A stretch of DNA of 64,000 bases from CAZLFQ01 sp964625465 (lineage in GTDB: Bacteria; Pseudomonadota; Alphaproteobacteria; Rickettsiales; Midichloriaceae), in the NCBI GenBank assembly GCA_964625465.1, contig CAZVFD010000002.1, positions 62,001 to 126,000 of the forward strand, written 5' to 3'. Below are positions 26,965 to 35,581 of the stretch, piece after piece. A program made the translations under genes and the position numbers. The notes under the pieces were generated by a model that saw nothing but the letters and a program-made list of their open reading frames with translations, did not search any database and was not told where the DNA came from. Position 1 is the first letter of the stretch; each line of letters starts with the position of its first letter.

Positions 26965-27156
26965 TTAGTCCTTCCTATCACTCTCTAAAACCCCAGCAAT
27001 TGCATAGTGTTTCTTTGGCATTTCGTTGATGAATATACGCACTTTTTCAGGTGTTGAGTCTATGGTGCGACAGATAACTTCTGTAATCTCTTTTACTAAC
27101 TTACGCTTTTGGTCGTCAGTACGCCCTTCAAGCATTTTTACTTCAATTATTGGCAT
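26965..27156 (-). CDS. 4-oxalocrotonate tautomerase family enzyme
   Basis: 63-aa small tautomerase. The residue after the initiator Met is Pro (MPIIEVKMLEGRT), which becomes the catalytic N-terminal proline; the Arg in LEGRTDDQKRKLV and IFINEMPKKHYAIAGV fit the 4-OT fold, which assembles as hexamers. Its start overlaps the 3' end of gyrA by 14 bp, so it is translated from the gyrA message. The physiological substrate is unknown; genes for aromatic degradation are absent. Its last 29 bases recur at 25990-26018. Confidence 0.9.
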   Translation of the reverse strand: MPIIEVKMLEGRTDDQKRKLVKEITEVICRTIDSTPEKVRIFINEMPKKHYAIAGVLESDRKD

Positions 27157-29902
27157 CTGCTGCAGCCTCTAAAGCTTCGTTAAGTTCATTCTCAGTTTCT
27201 TCAGAACCAAGAACGCGTGTTGCTGAAATTACTTTTTCGTTTTCTTTGGTATTCAACAAGCGAACACCCATAGCATTTCTACCAGTGATACGAATATCTT
27301 TCACATTGGTTCTAATTAATGTACCAGCATTGGTGATTAGAATAATCTGATCGCCCTCATCAACTGGGAAGCTGGCAATAACATCGCCGTTACGGTCTGA
27401 GGTATCTATATTAAAGACGCCTTGACCACCACGGCCTGCAACACGATATTCGTATGCAGATGAGCGTTTGCCATAGCCTTTTTCAGTCATTGAAAGAATA
27501 AATTCTTCGCCAATTGCAAGCTGACATGCTTCATCAGTTGTTATGGTTCTGTTTTCAATTGCTCTTTCCGCAATTTTCGCTTCAAATGCTGCCTGATCTT
27601 TATTGGTGACAAATTCTTTTCTAGATTCAACTGGAATCTTCAAGAACTCTTCGCGTTTCTCAATAGAGATTGTGGAGTCTTTCAATATTGCCATTGAAAC
27701 TACAGCATCACCTTTTTGCGCTAATTTAATTCCACGCACGCCGTCCGATGTTCTACTCTTGAACACACGAATTGCATTTGCAGGGAAGCGTAGTGATTTG
27801 CCTTTCTTAGTTGAAAGCATAACGTGATCGGTTTCATTACAAATATTTACACCAATCAATTTATCACCTTCATCAAGACGAATTGCGATCTTGCCGTTGG
27901 CATTGATATTTGAAAACGCAGCCAGATCATTTCTTCTAATATTACCTTGTGCTGTCGCAAACATGATGCTGAATTGCTCCCACGTAGCTGGATCTTCAGG
28001 CATTGGGGTAATGTTTGTAATTTTCTCATCTTGAGCTAAAGGCAATAAGTTAACTAAAGCTCTGCCTTTGGCTTGAGGATTACCCAATGGTAGTTTGTAA
28101 ACTTTTAAGCGGTAAACTTTACCTGCATCCGAGAAGAATAGGAGAGGTGTATGCGTATTGGATACAATTATATCTGTTGTCATATCATCATCATTCATGC
28201 TCAGGGCAGAACGACCTTTACCACCGCGCTTTTGCGCACGGTATGTTGCGAGTGGTACACGTTTAATGTAGCCACCTAGTGTAGTTGTTACAACCATATC
28301 TTCGCGTTGAATCAGATCTTCGATATCAACGTCATCATCGTTTACTTGAATTTCTGTTTTACGAGGGGTAGCAAATCTTTCTTTAATATCTAACAACTCT
28401 GTTGAAATGATTCCCATCAATTTCTCTTTAGATGCCAAAGTCTCAAGATAGTCTTTAATTTCAGTAGCAAGTTCGCCTAATTCTTTTTCGATCTTATCTT
28501 TTTCAAGACCAGTAAGTCTTTGCAATCTCATTTCTAAAATTGCTGTTGCTTGCTCATCAGTGAATTTACATTTGTTATCTTGAAGTTCATTTCTATAGTC
28601 ATCTACAAGCTTTAATAATGGAATAACTGTTTCAGCATCCCAGAATTTATCCATTAGTTTTTGCTTAGCAACAACTGGGTCTTGAGAGGATTTAATAAGT
28701 GCAATTACTTCATCAATATTAGCAACTGCTAGGGATAAACCAATTAAAACATGGGCTCTAGTACGTGCTTTATTTAATAGGAATGAAATTCTGCGTGTTA
28801 CAACTTCTTCTCTAAATTCCACGAATGCTTTAACAATATCAAACACATTCATGGTCATTGGCCTGCCTTGATGCAAGGCTAACATATTTACGCCAAAGCT
28901 AGTCTGTAAGGCTGTGAACTTATAAAGTTGACTTAATACGACATCTGGAACTACGTCTTTTTTAAGTTCAAACACCATGCGAACACCTAACTTGTTAGAC
29001 TCATCGCGCATTTCAGCAATTCCTTCAATCACTTTATCACGTGATAATTGCTCAATGTGTTTTAGAAGTTCGGACTTGTTGACTTGATAAGGTAATTCGT
29101 GAACAATGATCGCATTGCGCCCGCCAATTTCCTCGAAGTCAACCTTGCCTCTAACAGCAATTGAGCCTCTGCCAGTTGCAAGTGCAGTTCTCGCTCTAGC
29201 ATGCCCCATAATCACGCCACCTGTAGGGAAATCAGGGGCTGGAACCAATTCCAATACTTCTTCTAATGTAATTTCACGATTTTTAATATAAGCAATACAA
29301 GCTTCGATAACTTCGCCCAAGTTATGCGTAGGAATGTTAGTCGCCATGCCAACGGCAATACCACTTGTTCCGTTCACTAGTAAATTTGGAAATTGTGCTG
29401 GAAGCACTCTTGGCTCTTTTTCTGAGCCGTCATAGTTAGGTTGAAAATCTACGGTTTGATAATCAAGATCAACCAACATAGATGATGAAATTTTTGCTAA
29501 ACGTGATTCTGTATAACGCATTGCAGCTGGTGCGTCACCGTCCATTGAACCAAAGTTACCTTGCCCGTCAATTAGCGCAACTCTTTGAGAGAAATCTTGA
29601 GCCATACGAACTAAAGCCATGTAAATAGCGCCATCACCATGTGGGTGATATTTACCCATCACGTCACCGACGATTCTGGCTGATTTTTTGTGAGGCTTAT
29701 CATGGTAGTTGTTAGCCTCATGCATAGCAAAAAGAATACGCCTATGAACAGGCTTTAAACCATCCCTACAATCTGGTAGTGCACGTGATACGATAACGCT
29801 CATTGCATAGTCTAAATAAGACTTTCTCATCTCGTTTTCAATTGAGATAGGCTGCATCGACGACAGGTTGATGTTTGTATTCGCTGACAAGGGCTTAACC
29901 AT
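27143..29902 (-). CDS. gyrA: DNA gyrase subunit A
   Basis: Breaks and rejoins DNA in the gyrase tetramer to introduce negative supercoils. 919 aa: N-terminal breakage-reunion domain with catalytic Tyr130 in AAMRYTESRL, coiled coil, and six-bladed C-terminal domain with a GyrA-box-like YRAQKRGGKGRS. At the positions equivalent to E. coli Ser83 and Asp87 it has Gly91 and Met95 (HPHGDGAIYMALV), neither the drug-sensitive residue. It is co-transcribed with the overlapping tautomerase gene. gyrB is not in the window. Confidence 0.97.
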   Translation of the reverse strand: MVKPLSANTNINLSSMQPISIENEMRKSYLDYAMSVIVSRALPDCRDGLKPVHRRILFAMHEANNYHDKPHKKSARIVGDVMGKYHPHGDGAIYMALVRMAQDFSQRVALIDGQGNFGSMDGDAPAAMRYTESRLAKISSSMLVDLDYQTVDFQPNYDGSEKEPRVLPAQFPNLLVNGTSGIAVGMATNIPTHNLGEVIEACIAYIKNREITLEEVLELVPAPDFPTGGVIMGHARARTALATGRGSIAVRGKVDFEEIGGRNAIIVHELPYQVNKSELLKHIEQLSRDKVIEGIAEMRDESNKLGVRMVFELKKDVVPDVVLSQLYKFTALQTSFGVNMLALHQGRPMTMNVFDIVKAFVEFREEVVTRRISFLLNKARTRAHVLIGLSLAVANIDEVIALIKSSQDPVVAKQKLMDKFWDAETVIPLLKLVDDYRNELQDNKCKFTDEQATAILEMRLQRLTGLEKDKIEKELGELATEIKDYLETLASKEKLMGIISTELLDIKERFATPRKTEIQVNDDDVDIEDLIQREDMVVTTTLGGYIKRVPLATYRAQKRGGKGRSALSMNDDDMTTDIIVSNTHTPLLFFSDAGKVYRLKVYKLPLGNPQAKGRALVNLLPLAQDEKITNITPMPEDPATWEQFSIMFATAQGNIRRNDLAAFSNINANGKIAIRLDEGDKLIGVNICNETDHVMLSTKKGKSLRFPANAIRVFKSRTSDGVRGIKLAQKGDAVVSMAILKDSTISIEKREEFLKIPVESRKEFVTNKDQAAFEAKIAERAIENRTITTDEACQLAIGEEFILSMTEKGYGKRSSAYEYRVAGRGGQGVFNIDTSDRNGDVIASFPVDEGDQIILITNAGTLIRTNVKDIRITGRNAMGVRLLNTKENEKVISATRVLGSEETENELNEALEAAADANN

Positions 29903-30002
29903 GATTAGTTAGTAGTGAGAAGATTCTACCCCATACGCCAGAAAAAGCAAGCGCTGGAATCTAAACGATGCCTACTAAGCTACTCTCTAACATCATCCCC
30001 TC

Positions 30003-31238
30003 TTAATTCATCGCCGTATATATTTCAGGTACCCTCACAGTCTTGGGAAACAGAGCGAAAAATGAGCCTTTGGTTTTGAAGCCGCCAGCAACTATTTCTG
30101 CTTTTTTACCTCTGCCAAAAAATATATCGCCTCTTGAGGGTCCGCGAATAGCCCCGCCGGTGTCTTGCGCGATAAACAGCCTGCTATACTTCCCTGCTTT
30201 GTATGCATTGGTTTGGGGTAGGTCTGTGTCGACCCAAATTGGCATACCATAAGGATATAATCCACAATCTACAGCTAATGATCTTTCAGTTTTTAAGGGG
30301 ACGCCTTGTCCACCAATGGCGCTATTTGCATTTACTTTTCTAAAGAAAACATACGATGGATCAGATTCAATCACTCGCTTACATCTCTCTGGATTTGCAT
30401 GTAGCCAGTCCATCATTGAATTTGCTGAATCTAATTTAGCATTCTCATCTTTTAATGCTTGGCTTATTCCCTGGAAACGATATCCATTGTGTCCATCAAA
30501 ACCAAGTCGTATTTCGCCACCTTCTTTTAATTTAACCACGCCAGAGCCTTGAATATGCATGAAGTAAAGTCGTGCACGGTTATCTACCCATGCCACTTCT
30601 AAATTTCTACCTGCCAATACGCCGTCATTAATAGCAGAATGCTGTATTTCAGAAGATCCTTTTAAATCATTTAACTCAGGTGGTCGCGCATATATTGGGT
30701 ACTGATATTGGGCATTTTTCTTTTTGCTACCAGTTAACTCAATCTCAAAGTAGCCTGTGAGAGTTCCTTTTGTATTCATATCTTCATCTGAAACTTTGTA
30801 TGGAATGAACCATTTTTCGAAAAATGCTTTTGCTTGCTTATCAGAATATTTCTCTTGTGCTAATGCCTCCATACAAGGTACTTGCCAATCGATCACAGAC
30901 CCACCCATTGAAGTCAAAGCACTAACTGGTTTTTCGGGATCTTGAGCAATAAATTTCTCACAAGAATTCAAGAACGCGTTCATGGCAGCGCTGTGTCTAT
31001 CTTTTTCCCAATTTGAAACTTCCGAGAAGCTTGCCTTTGTTAGCCTTACTGTGCGTGGTTTTTGATTTGTCCCGCAACCAGTGAGATTAATAAGCAAAAA
31101 AGCCGTTAAAATAATTGAGAGTGCTAAAGAAATCCAGCTCTTTAACGCGTCATCCCGAACTTGTTTCGGGATCTGATGATTAGATCCTGAAATAAATTCA
31201 GGATGACATAATCCAATTCCTAGCCTATTCGCCTGCAT
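30003..31238 (-). CDS. mltA: Membrane-bound lytic murein transglycosylase A with a repeat-encoded N-terminus
   Basis: Cleaves peptidoglycan glycan strands at the outer membrane. The MltA domain is intact, with TGYFEIELTGS, GSGVVKL, DGHNGYRFQGIS and the C-terminal 3D domain (RLFIAQDTGGAIRGPSRGDIFFG). The lipoprotein signal ISLALSIILTAFLLINLTGC has no ATG, GTG or TTG start of its own: the nearest in-frame ATG (31238) lies upstream of a 59-bp palindromic repeat, which is therefore translated (about residues 11-30, CHPEFISGS...) ahead of the signal. An ATT start inside the signal would be the alternative. The gene overlaps the tim44 stop by 14 bp. Confidence 0.9.
   Translation of the reverse strand: MQANRLGIGLCHPEFISGSNHQIPKQVRDDALKSWISLALSIILTAFLLINLTGCGTNQKPRTVRLTKASFSEVSNWEKDRHSAAMNAFLNSCEKFIAQDPEKPVSALTSMGGSVIDWQVPCMEALAQEKYSDKQAKAFFEKWFIPYKVSDEDMNTKGTLTGYFEIELTGSKKKNAQYQYPIYARPPELNDLKGSSEIQHSAINDGVLAGRNLEVAWVDNRARLYFMHIQGSGVVKLKEGGEIRLGFDGHNGYRFQGISQALKDENAKLDSANSMMDWLHANPERCKRVIESDPSYVFFRKVNANSAIGGQGVPLKTERSLAVDCGLYPYGMPIWVDTDLPQTNAYKAGKYSRLFIAQDTGGAIRGPSRGDIFFGRGKKAEIVAGGFKTKGSFFALFPKTVRVPEIYTAMN
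31149..31207. repeat. Palindromic repeat inserted in the mltA 5' end
   Basis: 59 bp with 26-bp arms (gtcatcccgaacttgtttcg... and its near complement ...aataaattcaggatgac) around a 7-bp spacer, so it can form a long hairpin. The same kind of palindrome occurs between tadA and dacB (52630-52709). Read in the mltA frame it encodes CHPEFISGSNHQIPKQVRDD, a peptide well known as a by-product of such repeats in alphaproteobacterial genomes. The frame stays open through it. Confidence 0.85.
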
Positions 31239-31890
31239 CTGTTGATACCAACTGCCACATCTTATTCTTATTGTTGATATTTTTAGCAAATGTCCAAATA
31301 TCCGTCACCACATTTATTCTTGAAGGATTGCCACCAATTAGTTGATTATCACTGAGTGATTTCATCACGCTAATTTGTTCACTAATAATTTTAACTGTGA
31401 CCAACGCATTGTTTTTTTCTAACTCTGCATTAATAATATCACAAGACTTTACTGCAACAACTGCGACTTCTTTCTTTTGATTAGAAGCTATTAAACGGTC
31501 TATCTCTTTTTTGAAATCCTCATATACTTCTGCGGATAAAAGGTTTTCTAAAACTTCTTTGTCTTGTTCAGAAAATGCTTTAATTATCATTTCGAAAGCT
31601 GCTTTTGCTCCAACTACAAATTGGTCAGCAGTAAAGGTAACATCATTTATCCTAATTTTTTCAAACACTTGTCTTTGATTTTCTGGAAGGCTTGCTTCTA
31701 AAGCAGAAGCAATATCAATTTGCTGGATGATTTGTTTGCGAATATCAGTCTCATTTTCTGCCATAAAATCTTTAAATGCCAATTCAGATTCTTCGTTCCT
31801 TTCTTGATCGTATTGAGTATCGCCTAAAACTTTAAATAATCTTGAAATAATGAACGCTGCAATAATCGCAAAAAATATAATATCAAGCAT
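31225..31890 (-). CDS. Tim44-like protein
   Basis: 221 aa: one N-terminal membrane helix (residues 3-18, DIIFFAIIAAFIISRLF) and a C-terminal Tim44-like domain (FVVGAKAAFEMIIKAFSEQDKEVLENLLSAEVYEDF, then VTDIWTFAKNI...WQLVST). Related to mitochondrial Tim44, the matrix anchor of the import motor, and common in alphaproteobacteria, where its role is not settled. It overlaps mltA downstream and is divergent from secB, so a protein-export role is often supposed from this neighbourhood. Confidence 0.9.
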   Translation of the reverse strand: MLDIIFFAIIAAFIISRLFKVLGDTQYDQERNEESELAFKDFMAENETDIRKQIIQQIDIASALEASLPENQRQVFEKIRINDVTFTADQFVVGAKAAFEMIIKAFSEQDKEVLENLLSAEVYEDFKKEIDRLIASNQKKEVAVVAVKSCDIINAELEKNNALVTVKIISEQISVMKSLSDNQLIGGNPSRINVVTDIWTFAKNINNKNKMWQLVSTDAGE

Positions 31891-31974
31891 GTTGCTTCTC
31901 TTTCTAAACTAGGATATAACTTCCCACTAATAATAATTATACTTGCCTATAAAGCAATAAATATCAGAGGCGTC

Positions 31975-32433
31975 ATGGAAAACAATCAAAACACTTTTAA
32001 TGTACTTACCCAATATATAAAAGATTTTTCATTTGAAAATCCTAAGGCACCAGCTTCTTTAACTATTGAAGGTCAAGGAAATATTAATGTTAGCGTCAAT
32101 GTTAATGTTAATCAGGTGCAACAAGATACTTATGAAATAGAGCTTTCTGTGAACATATTAGCTGGGACAGAAGAAGAGAAAATATTTGTTCTAGAAATTA
32201 AATATGCAGGCCTATTTGCTATCAAATTAGAAGATCAAGCAGAACTTGAAAGAGTGTTATTGGTTCACTGTCCAAACATGTTGTTCCCTTACGTTAGAAG
32301 ATTGATTTCTGATACAACTCGTGATGGTGGATTCTCTCCATTAATGTTGAATCCAGTTGATTTTATGGGGCTTTATCTTAAGAAAAAAGCTGATGAGCAT
32401 CAGCCACAACCTGCTAATGAGTCGGTTAATTAG
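31975..32433 (+). CDS. secB: Protein-export chaperone SecB
   Basis: 152-aa cytoplasmic tetrameric chaperone that keeps precursors unfolded and hands them to SecA. The family pattern is clear: FNVLTQYIKDFSFENPKAP near the start, the strands NVSVNVNVNQVQQDTYEIELSVNI, then LEIKYAGLFAI and HCPNMLFPYVRRLISDTTRDGGFSPLMLNPVDFMGLY. Length is normal. Start is the ATG at 31975 in an 84-bp gap shared with the divergent tim44-mltA pair. Confidence 0.96.
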   Translation: MENNQNTFNVLTQYIKDFSFENPKAPASLTIEGQGNINVSVNVNVNQVQQDTYEIELSVNILAGTEEEKIFVLEIKYAGLFAIKLEDQAELERVLLVHCPNMLFPYVRRLISDTTRDGGFSPLMLNPVDFMGLYLKKKADEHQPQPANESVN

Positions 32434-32521
32434 ATCGTATCTTTAATTGTGAAATTTCTTTCAGTTGTCACAAAAGCAAAATAGTCATATTATTCTACTA
32501 GAACATATTTGGAGATATTAG

Positions 32522-32896
32522 ATGAGTTACGATCCTGATAATATTTTTGCTCGAATTATTAGAGGCGAGCTGCCTGCAAAAAAAGTTTATGAAGATGATG
32601 ATGTTTTAGCGTTTCATGATATTCATCCGTCAGCTCCTGTACATGTTCTGGTTTTGCCAAAACAGAAATATGTTTCCTTTGATGATTTCGCTGCAAAGGC
32701 TAAGCCAGAGGTGGTAGCTAATTTTTTCAAAAGAGTGCAGGAGATAGCAAAAAAATTGGGAGTTCACAAGACTGGCTATAGATTGATTTCTAATCATGGA
32801 TCAGATGCTATGCAAACGGTTCCGCATTTTCACATGCATCTTCTAGGACAGAGAATGATGGGCCCATTAGTTGCAGGTGATACATATCATAGATAA
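32522..32896 (+). CDS. hinT: HIT/HINT-family nucleotide hydrolase
   Basis: 124 aa, complete. The histidine triad is at residues 102-106 (PHFHMHLLGQ), with the N-terminal hallmark NIFARIIRGELPAKKVYEDDDVLAFHDIHPSAPVHVLVLPK. HINT enzymes hydrolyse purine nucleoside phosphoramidates and aminoacyl-adenylates. GGAG lies just before the ATG. The gene ends 2 bp before the lipid A acyltransferase gene, so the two are probably co-transcribed, though no functional link is evident. Confidence 0.93.
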   Translation: MSYDPDNIFARIIRGELPAKKVYEDDDVLAFHDIHPSAPVHVLVLPKQKYVSFDDFAAKAKPEVVANFFKRVQEIAKKLGVHKTGYRLISNHGSDAMQTVPHFHMHLLGQRMMGPLVAGDTYHR

Positions 32897-32898
32897 TT

Positions 32899-33747
32899 AT
32901 GAAAAAACTTCGCCACTTATTGGAGGCATTAATTGTTTTTCCTCTATATTTAGTTCTGAAACTAATCCCGATGGATATTTCTTCTGCACTGGTCGGTAGA
33001 ATGGCCGTAATAATTGGCCCATTTTTGAGAGTGAGCCAGATAGCTCAAAAAAATTTAAAACTTATTTTCCCAGAAAAAACTGAGCTGGATATCGCTGAAA
33101 TTATAAATGGTGTGTGGAATAATTTAGGGCGAATGGTAGCGGAGTTGCCGCATATAAATTCGCTTGATGATAAGGAATTTAAGAGAAGAGTGAAGATTAT
33201 CAACCCACCAAATAAAAATTTAAAATCTGCATTGTTTTTATCTGGGCATTACGGAAACTTTGAGATGGCAGCGCGTATTTTTAAAGCTGTGGATGTTAAG
33301 ATAAATCTTATATACAGACCTGCTAACAATAGAATTGTCGATTGGCTAATTAATTCCCAAAGAGCAAAAAGTGGTGCAAGCCTGATCCCTAAAGGAAATG
33401 CAGGTGTGAGAATGGTCTTGGAGGCTTTAGATAGAGAAGAGTGTATAGGTCTTATGATCGACCAAAAGACGAATACAGGCATAGACGTACCCTTTATGGG
33501 TCAGAATGCAAAGACTACGCAGCTGCCGGCTAACTTAGCGTCCAAATATGAGTTGCCTATTTATTTTATGAGGATGGCAAGAAGGGAAGGTGCATATTTT
33601 GAGGTAGAATTTTCAGATCCGATAATGTACAAAAAGTCTCAAAAGCCGCATGAAATAATGGAAGACATGGCAAGTAGAATAGGTGAATGGATAAAAAAAG
33701 ATCCGAAACAATGGTTTTGGGTTCACAAACGATGGGGAAAGTTATAG
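32899..33747 (+). CDS. Lipid A biosynthesis acyltransferase (LpxL/LpxM family)
   Basis: Transfers a secondary acyl chain to lipid A precursors at the inner membrane. 282 aa, with an N-terminal hydrophobic anchor (about 8-24) and the HX4E catalytic motif His117-Glu122 in LSGHYGNFEMA, followed by YRPANNR and LMIDQKTNTGIDVPFMGQNAKTTQLPANLA. The C-terminal WFWVHKRW is typical of the family. Whether it is LpxL or LpxM cannot be read off. With kdsB, kdsD and lptC nearby it implies the organism builds and exports LPS. Confidence 0.93.
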   Translation: MKKLRHLLEALIVFPLYLVLKLIPMDISSALVGRMAVIIGPFLRVSQIAQKNLKLIFPEKTELDIAEIINGVWNNLGRMVAELPHINSLDDKEFKRRVKIINPPNKNLKSALFLSGHYGNFEMAARIFKAVDVKINLIYRPANNRIVDWLINSQRAKSGASLIPKGNAGVRMVLEALDREECIGLMIDQKTNTGIDVPFMGQNAKTTQLPANLASKYELPIYFMRMARREGAYFEVEFSDPIMYKKSQKPHEIMEDMASRIGEWIKKDPKQWFWVHKRWGKL

Positions 33748-33764
33748 TATAAAATTAACTAACG

Positions 33765-33780
33765 TTAATCATTTATTAAC
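33765..33780 (+). promoter_or_regulatory. CtrA-like box before the type I exporter
   Basis: TTAATCATTTATTAAC, immediately followed by CAT, so the second half reads TTAACCAT, the best match to the CtrA consensus in the window. A TATAAA (33791-33796) lies 10 bp further and the ATG 46 bp from the box. The 78-bp gap therefore looks like an activator-driven promoter for the exporter pair. Confidence 0.55.
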
Positions 33781-33825
33781 CATTCGGTGATATAAATTGA
33801 AATACTAGAGAAGGCAAAGAGACAT

Positions 33826-35580
33826 ATGAAATCAGGAAATTCACAAGGACCTAAAAAAGCTTCACCCCTTACGGAATCGCTTGCAGCTTGTAGAACAATG
33901 TTCAAGTTCGCGTTGTTATTTGGGTGTGTTGTAAATATTTTAATGCTGGCTACGCCACTTTATTCAATGCAAGTGCTAGATAGAGTTATATCAAGCCAGA
34001 ACACAGATACTTTATTGTTACTAACTTTAGTTATAGTTGGTGCATTATTGCTACTATCCTTGATTCAGTTGGCAAGAAGCTTTGCAATGAACCAAATGGG
34101 CGCCTGGTTTGAACAAACTCTATCATCTAAATTGTTCGCTAATTCAGTTAAGCTCTCAGTAGTCAGTAAAGCAGGGGGAAGCCAGCAGTTAAGAGACTTG
34201 CAAAAAGTTAAGACATTTTTGACTAGTCCGGCATTGATTTCGATTTTAGATATTCCTTGGGCGCTTATTTTTGTGATCGTGATGTTTATGATCCACACGG
34301 TTATGGGCATAATGACCATAGTAGGTGGTATAGTCCTAGTGTCTTTAGCAGTCATAACTGATAAAATGACGAAACCATTGCATGAAGCTTCAAACGAGCA
34401 ATTCATAATTAGTATGCGTCAAGTTGATCAAGCCGCGAGAAATGCGGAAGTGGTGCATGTTATGGGAATGACAAATACTATAAATGACAATTGGCAAGAA
34501 TTGAATAAGAGACTTCAAGCCTCTCAATCTTTGGTTAGCGCTCGTCAAGCTACCTTTATGGAAATAACTAAGTTTTTGAGAATGGTTTTACAAATCCTAG
34601 TAACTGGTGTTGGTGCCTACCTAGTATTAAAAAATGAAATGTCTACTGGTGCAATTATAGCGTGTTCCTCGCTGTCTGGACGCGCATTAGCGCCATTTGA
34701 ATCTGCACTTGGAGCACTAAAACAGTTGGTTGATGCGAGAAAATCTTTTCAGCGTATTGAAGAATCTCTGGATAAATACACAGAAGAGGCCGAAAAAATG
34801 AGCCTGCCAGCGCCTGAAGGAAATATCATAGTGGAAAATGTCTACTTTGCTCCAATGAACTCAAATAAACACGTGCTTAAAGCGATTAACTTTGCTTTGA
34901 ACAAAGGTGATAGTCTTGCCATAATTGGACCTAGCGCATCAGGAAAAACTACTTTGGCAAAAGTAGTAGTGGGAGTTTATGCTCCGCAGATTGGTTCCGT
35001 TAGGATAGATAATGCAAGTTTACAAGATTGGAAACGGGAAGAATTAGGCCAGCATGTTGGCTATTTGCCTCAAGAAGTTGAGCTTTTTAGCGGTACAGTA
35101 CGTGAGAATATTGCTAGAATGCGTAAAGATGCTAAAGATGAAGATGTTGTGATGGCAGCAAAACTTGCAGGCGTCCATGATTTAATTCTTCAGTTGCCTA
35201 AAGGTTATGAAACTGAGATTGGTCCAGATGGAGCAATGCTCTCAGGTGGGCAACGTCAAAGAATTGGTCTTGCTAGAGCGTTTTTCGGAGATCCAAAAAT
35301 GATTGTTTTGGATGAACCCAATGCAAACTTAGACAGCTTTGGTGAATTAGCCTTATCGCAAGCATTAGCTAGAGCAAAAGAGAAGAGTATTACGACAATA
35401 ATTATTTCTCACAGAACTTCAATTCTAAGTGTTGCTGACAAAATATTAGCTATCAAAGATGGAACTATCGCTTTATTTGGTGATAGGAATGAGGTGCTAG
35501 AAAAAATGAATCAAGCTGCAAAAGCAGCCGCACCTGCTCCTGTAGCAGTTGATTTCACCAAGCGCAAAGAGGCAAACTAG
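33826..35580 (+). CDS. Type I secretion ABC transporter (PrtD/AprD family)
   Basis: Inner-membrane ATPase/permease of a type I secretion system. 584 aa: membrane domain of about six helices beginning LLFGCVVNILMLATPLYSMQVLDRVISSQNTDTL, then the nucleotide-binding domain with Walker A IGPSASGKTTLAKV, signature LSGGQRQRIGLARA, Walker B MIVLDEPNANLD and the switch His in IISHRTS. It lacks the N-terminal C39-like domain of HlyB, as in the PrtD/AprD/RsaD subgroup. GAGAAGG precedes the ATG. Co-transcribed with the HlyD-family gene 1 bp downstream. The TolC partner and substrates are not adjacent. Confidence 0.94.
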   Translation: MKSGNSQGPKKASPLTESLAACRTMFKFALLFGCVVNILMLATPLYSMQVLDRVISSQNTDTLLLLTLVIVGALLLLSLIQLARSFAMNQMGAWFEQTLSSKLFANSVKLSVVSKAGGSQQLRDLQKVKTFLTSPALISILDIPWALIFVIVMFMIHTVMGIMTIVGGIVLVSLAVITDKMTKPLHEASNEQFIISMRQVDQAARNAEVVHVMGMTNTINDNWQELNKRLQASQSLVSARQATFMEITKFLRMVLQILVTGVGAYLVLKNEMSTGAIIACSSLSGRALAPFESALGALKQLVDARKSFQRIEESLDKYTEEAEKMSLPAPEGNIIVENVYFAPMNSNKHVLKAINFALNKGDSLAIIGPSASGKTTLAKVVVGVYAPQIGSVRIDNASLQDWKREELGQHVGYLPQEVELFSGTVRENIARMRKDAKDEDVVMAAKLAGVHDLILQLPKGYETEIGPDGAMLSGGQRQRIGLARAFFGDPKMIVLDEPNANLDSFGELALSQALARAKEKSITTIIISHRTSILSVADKILAIKDGTIALFGDRNEVLEKMNQAAKAAAPAPVAVDFTKRKEAN

Positions 35581-35581
35581 T

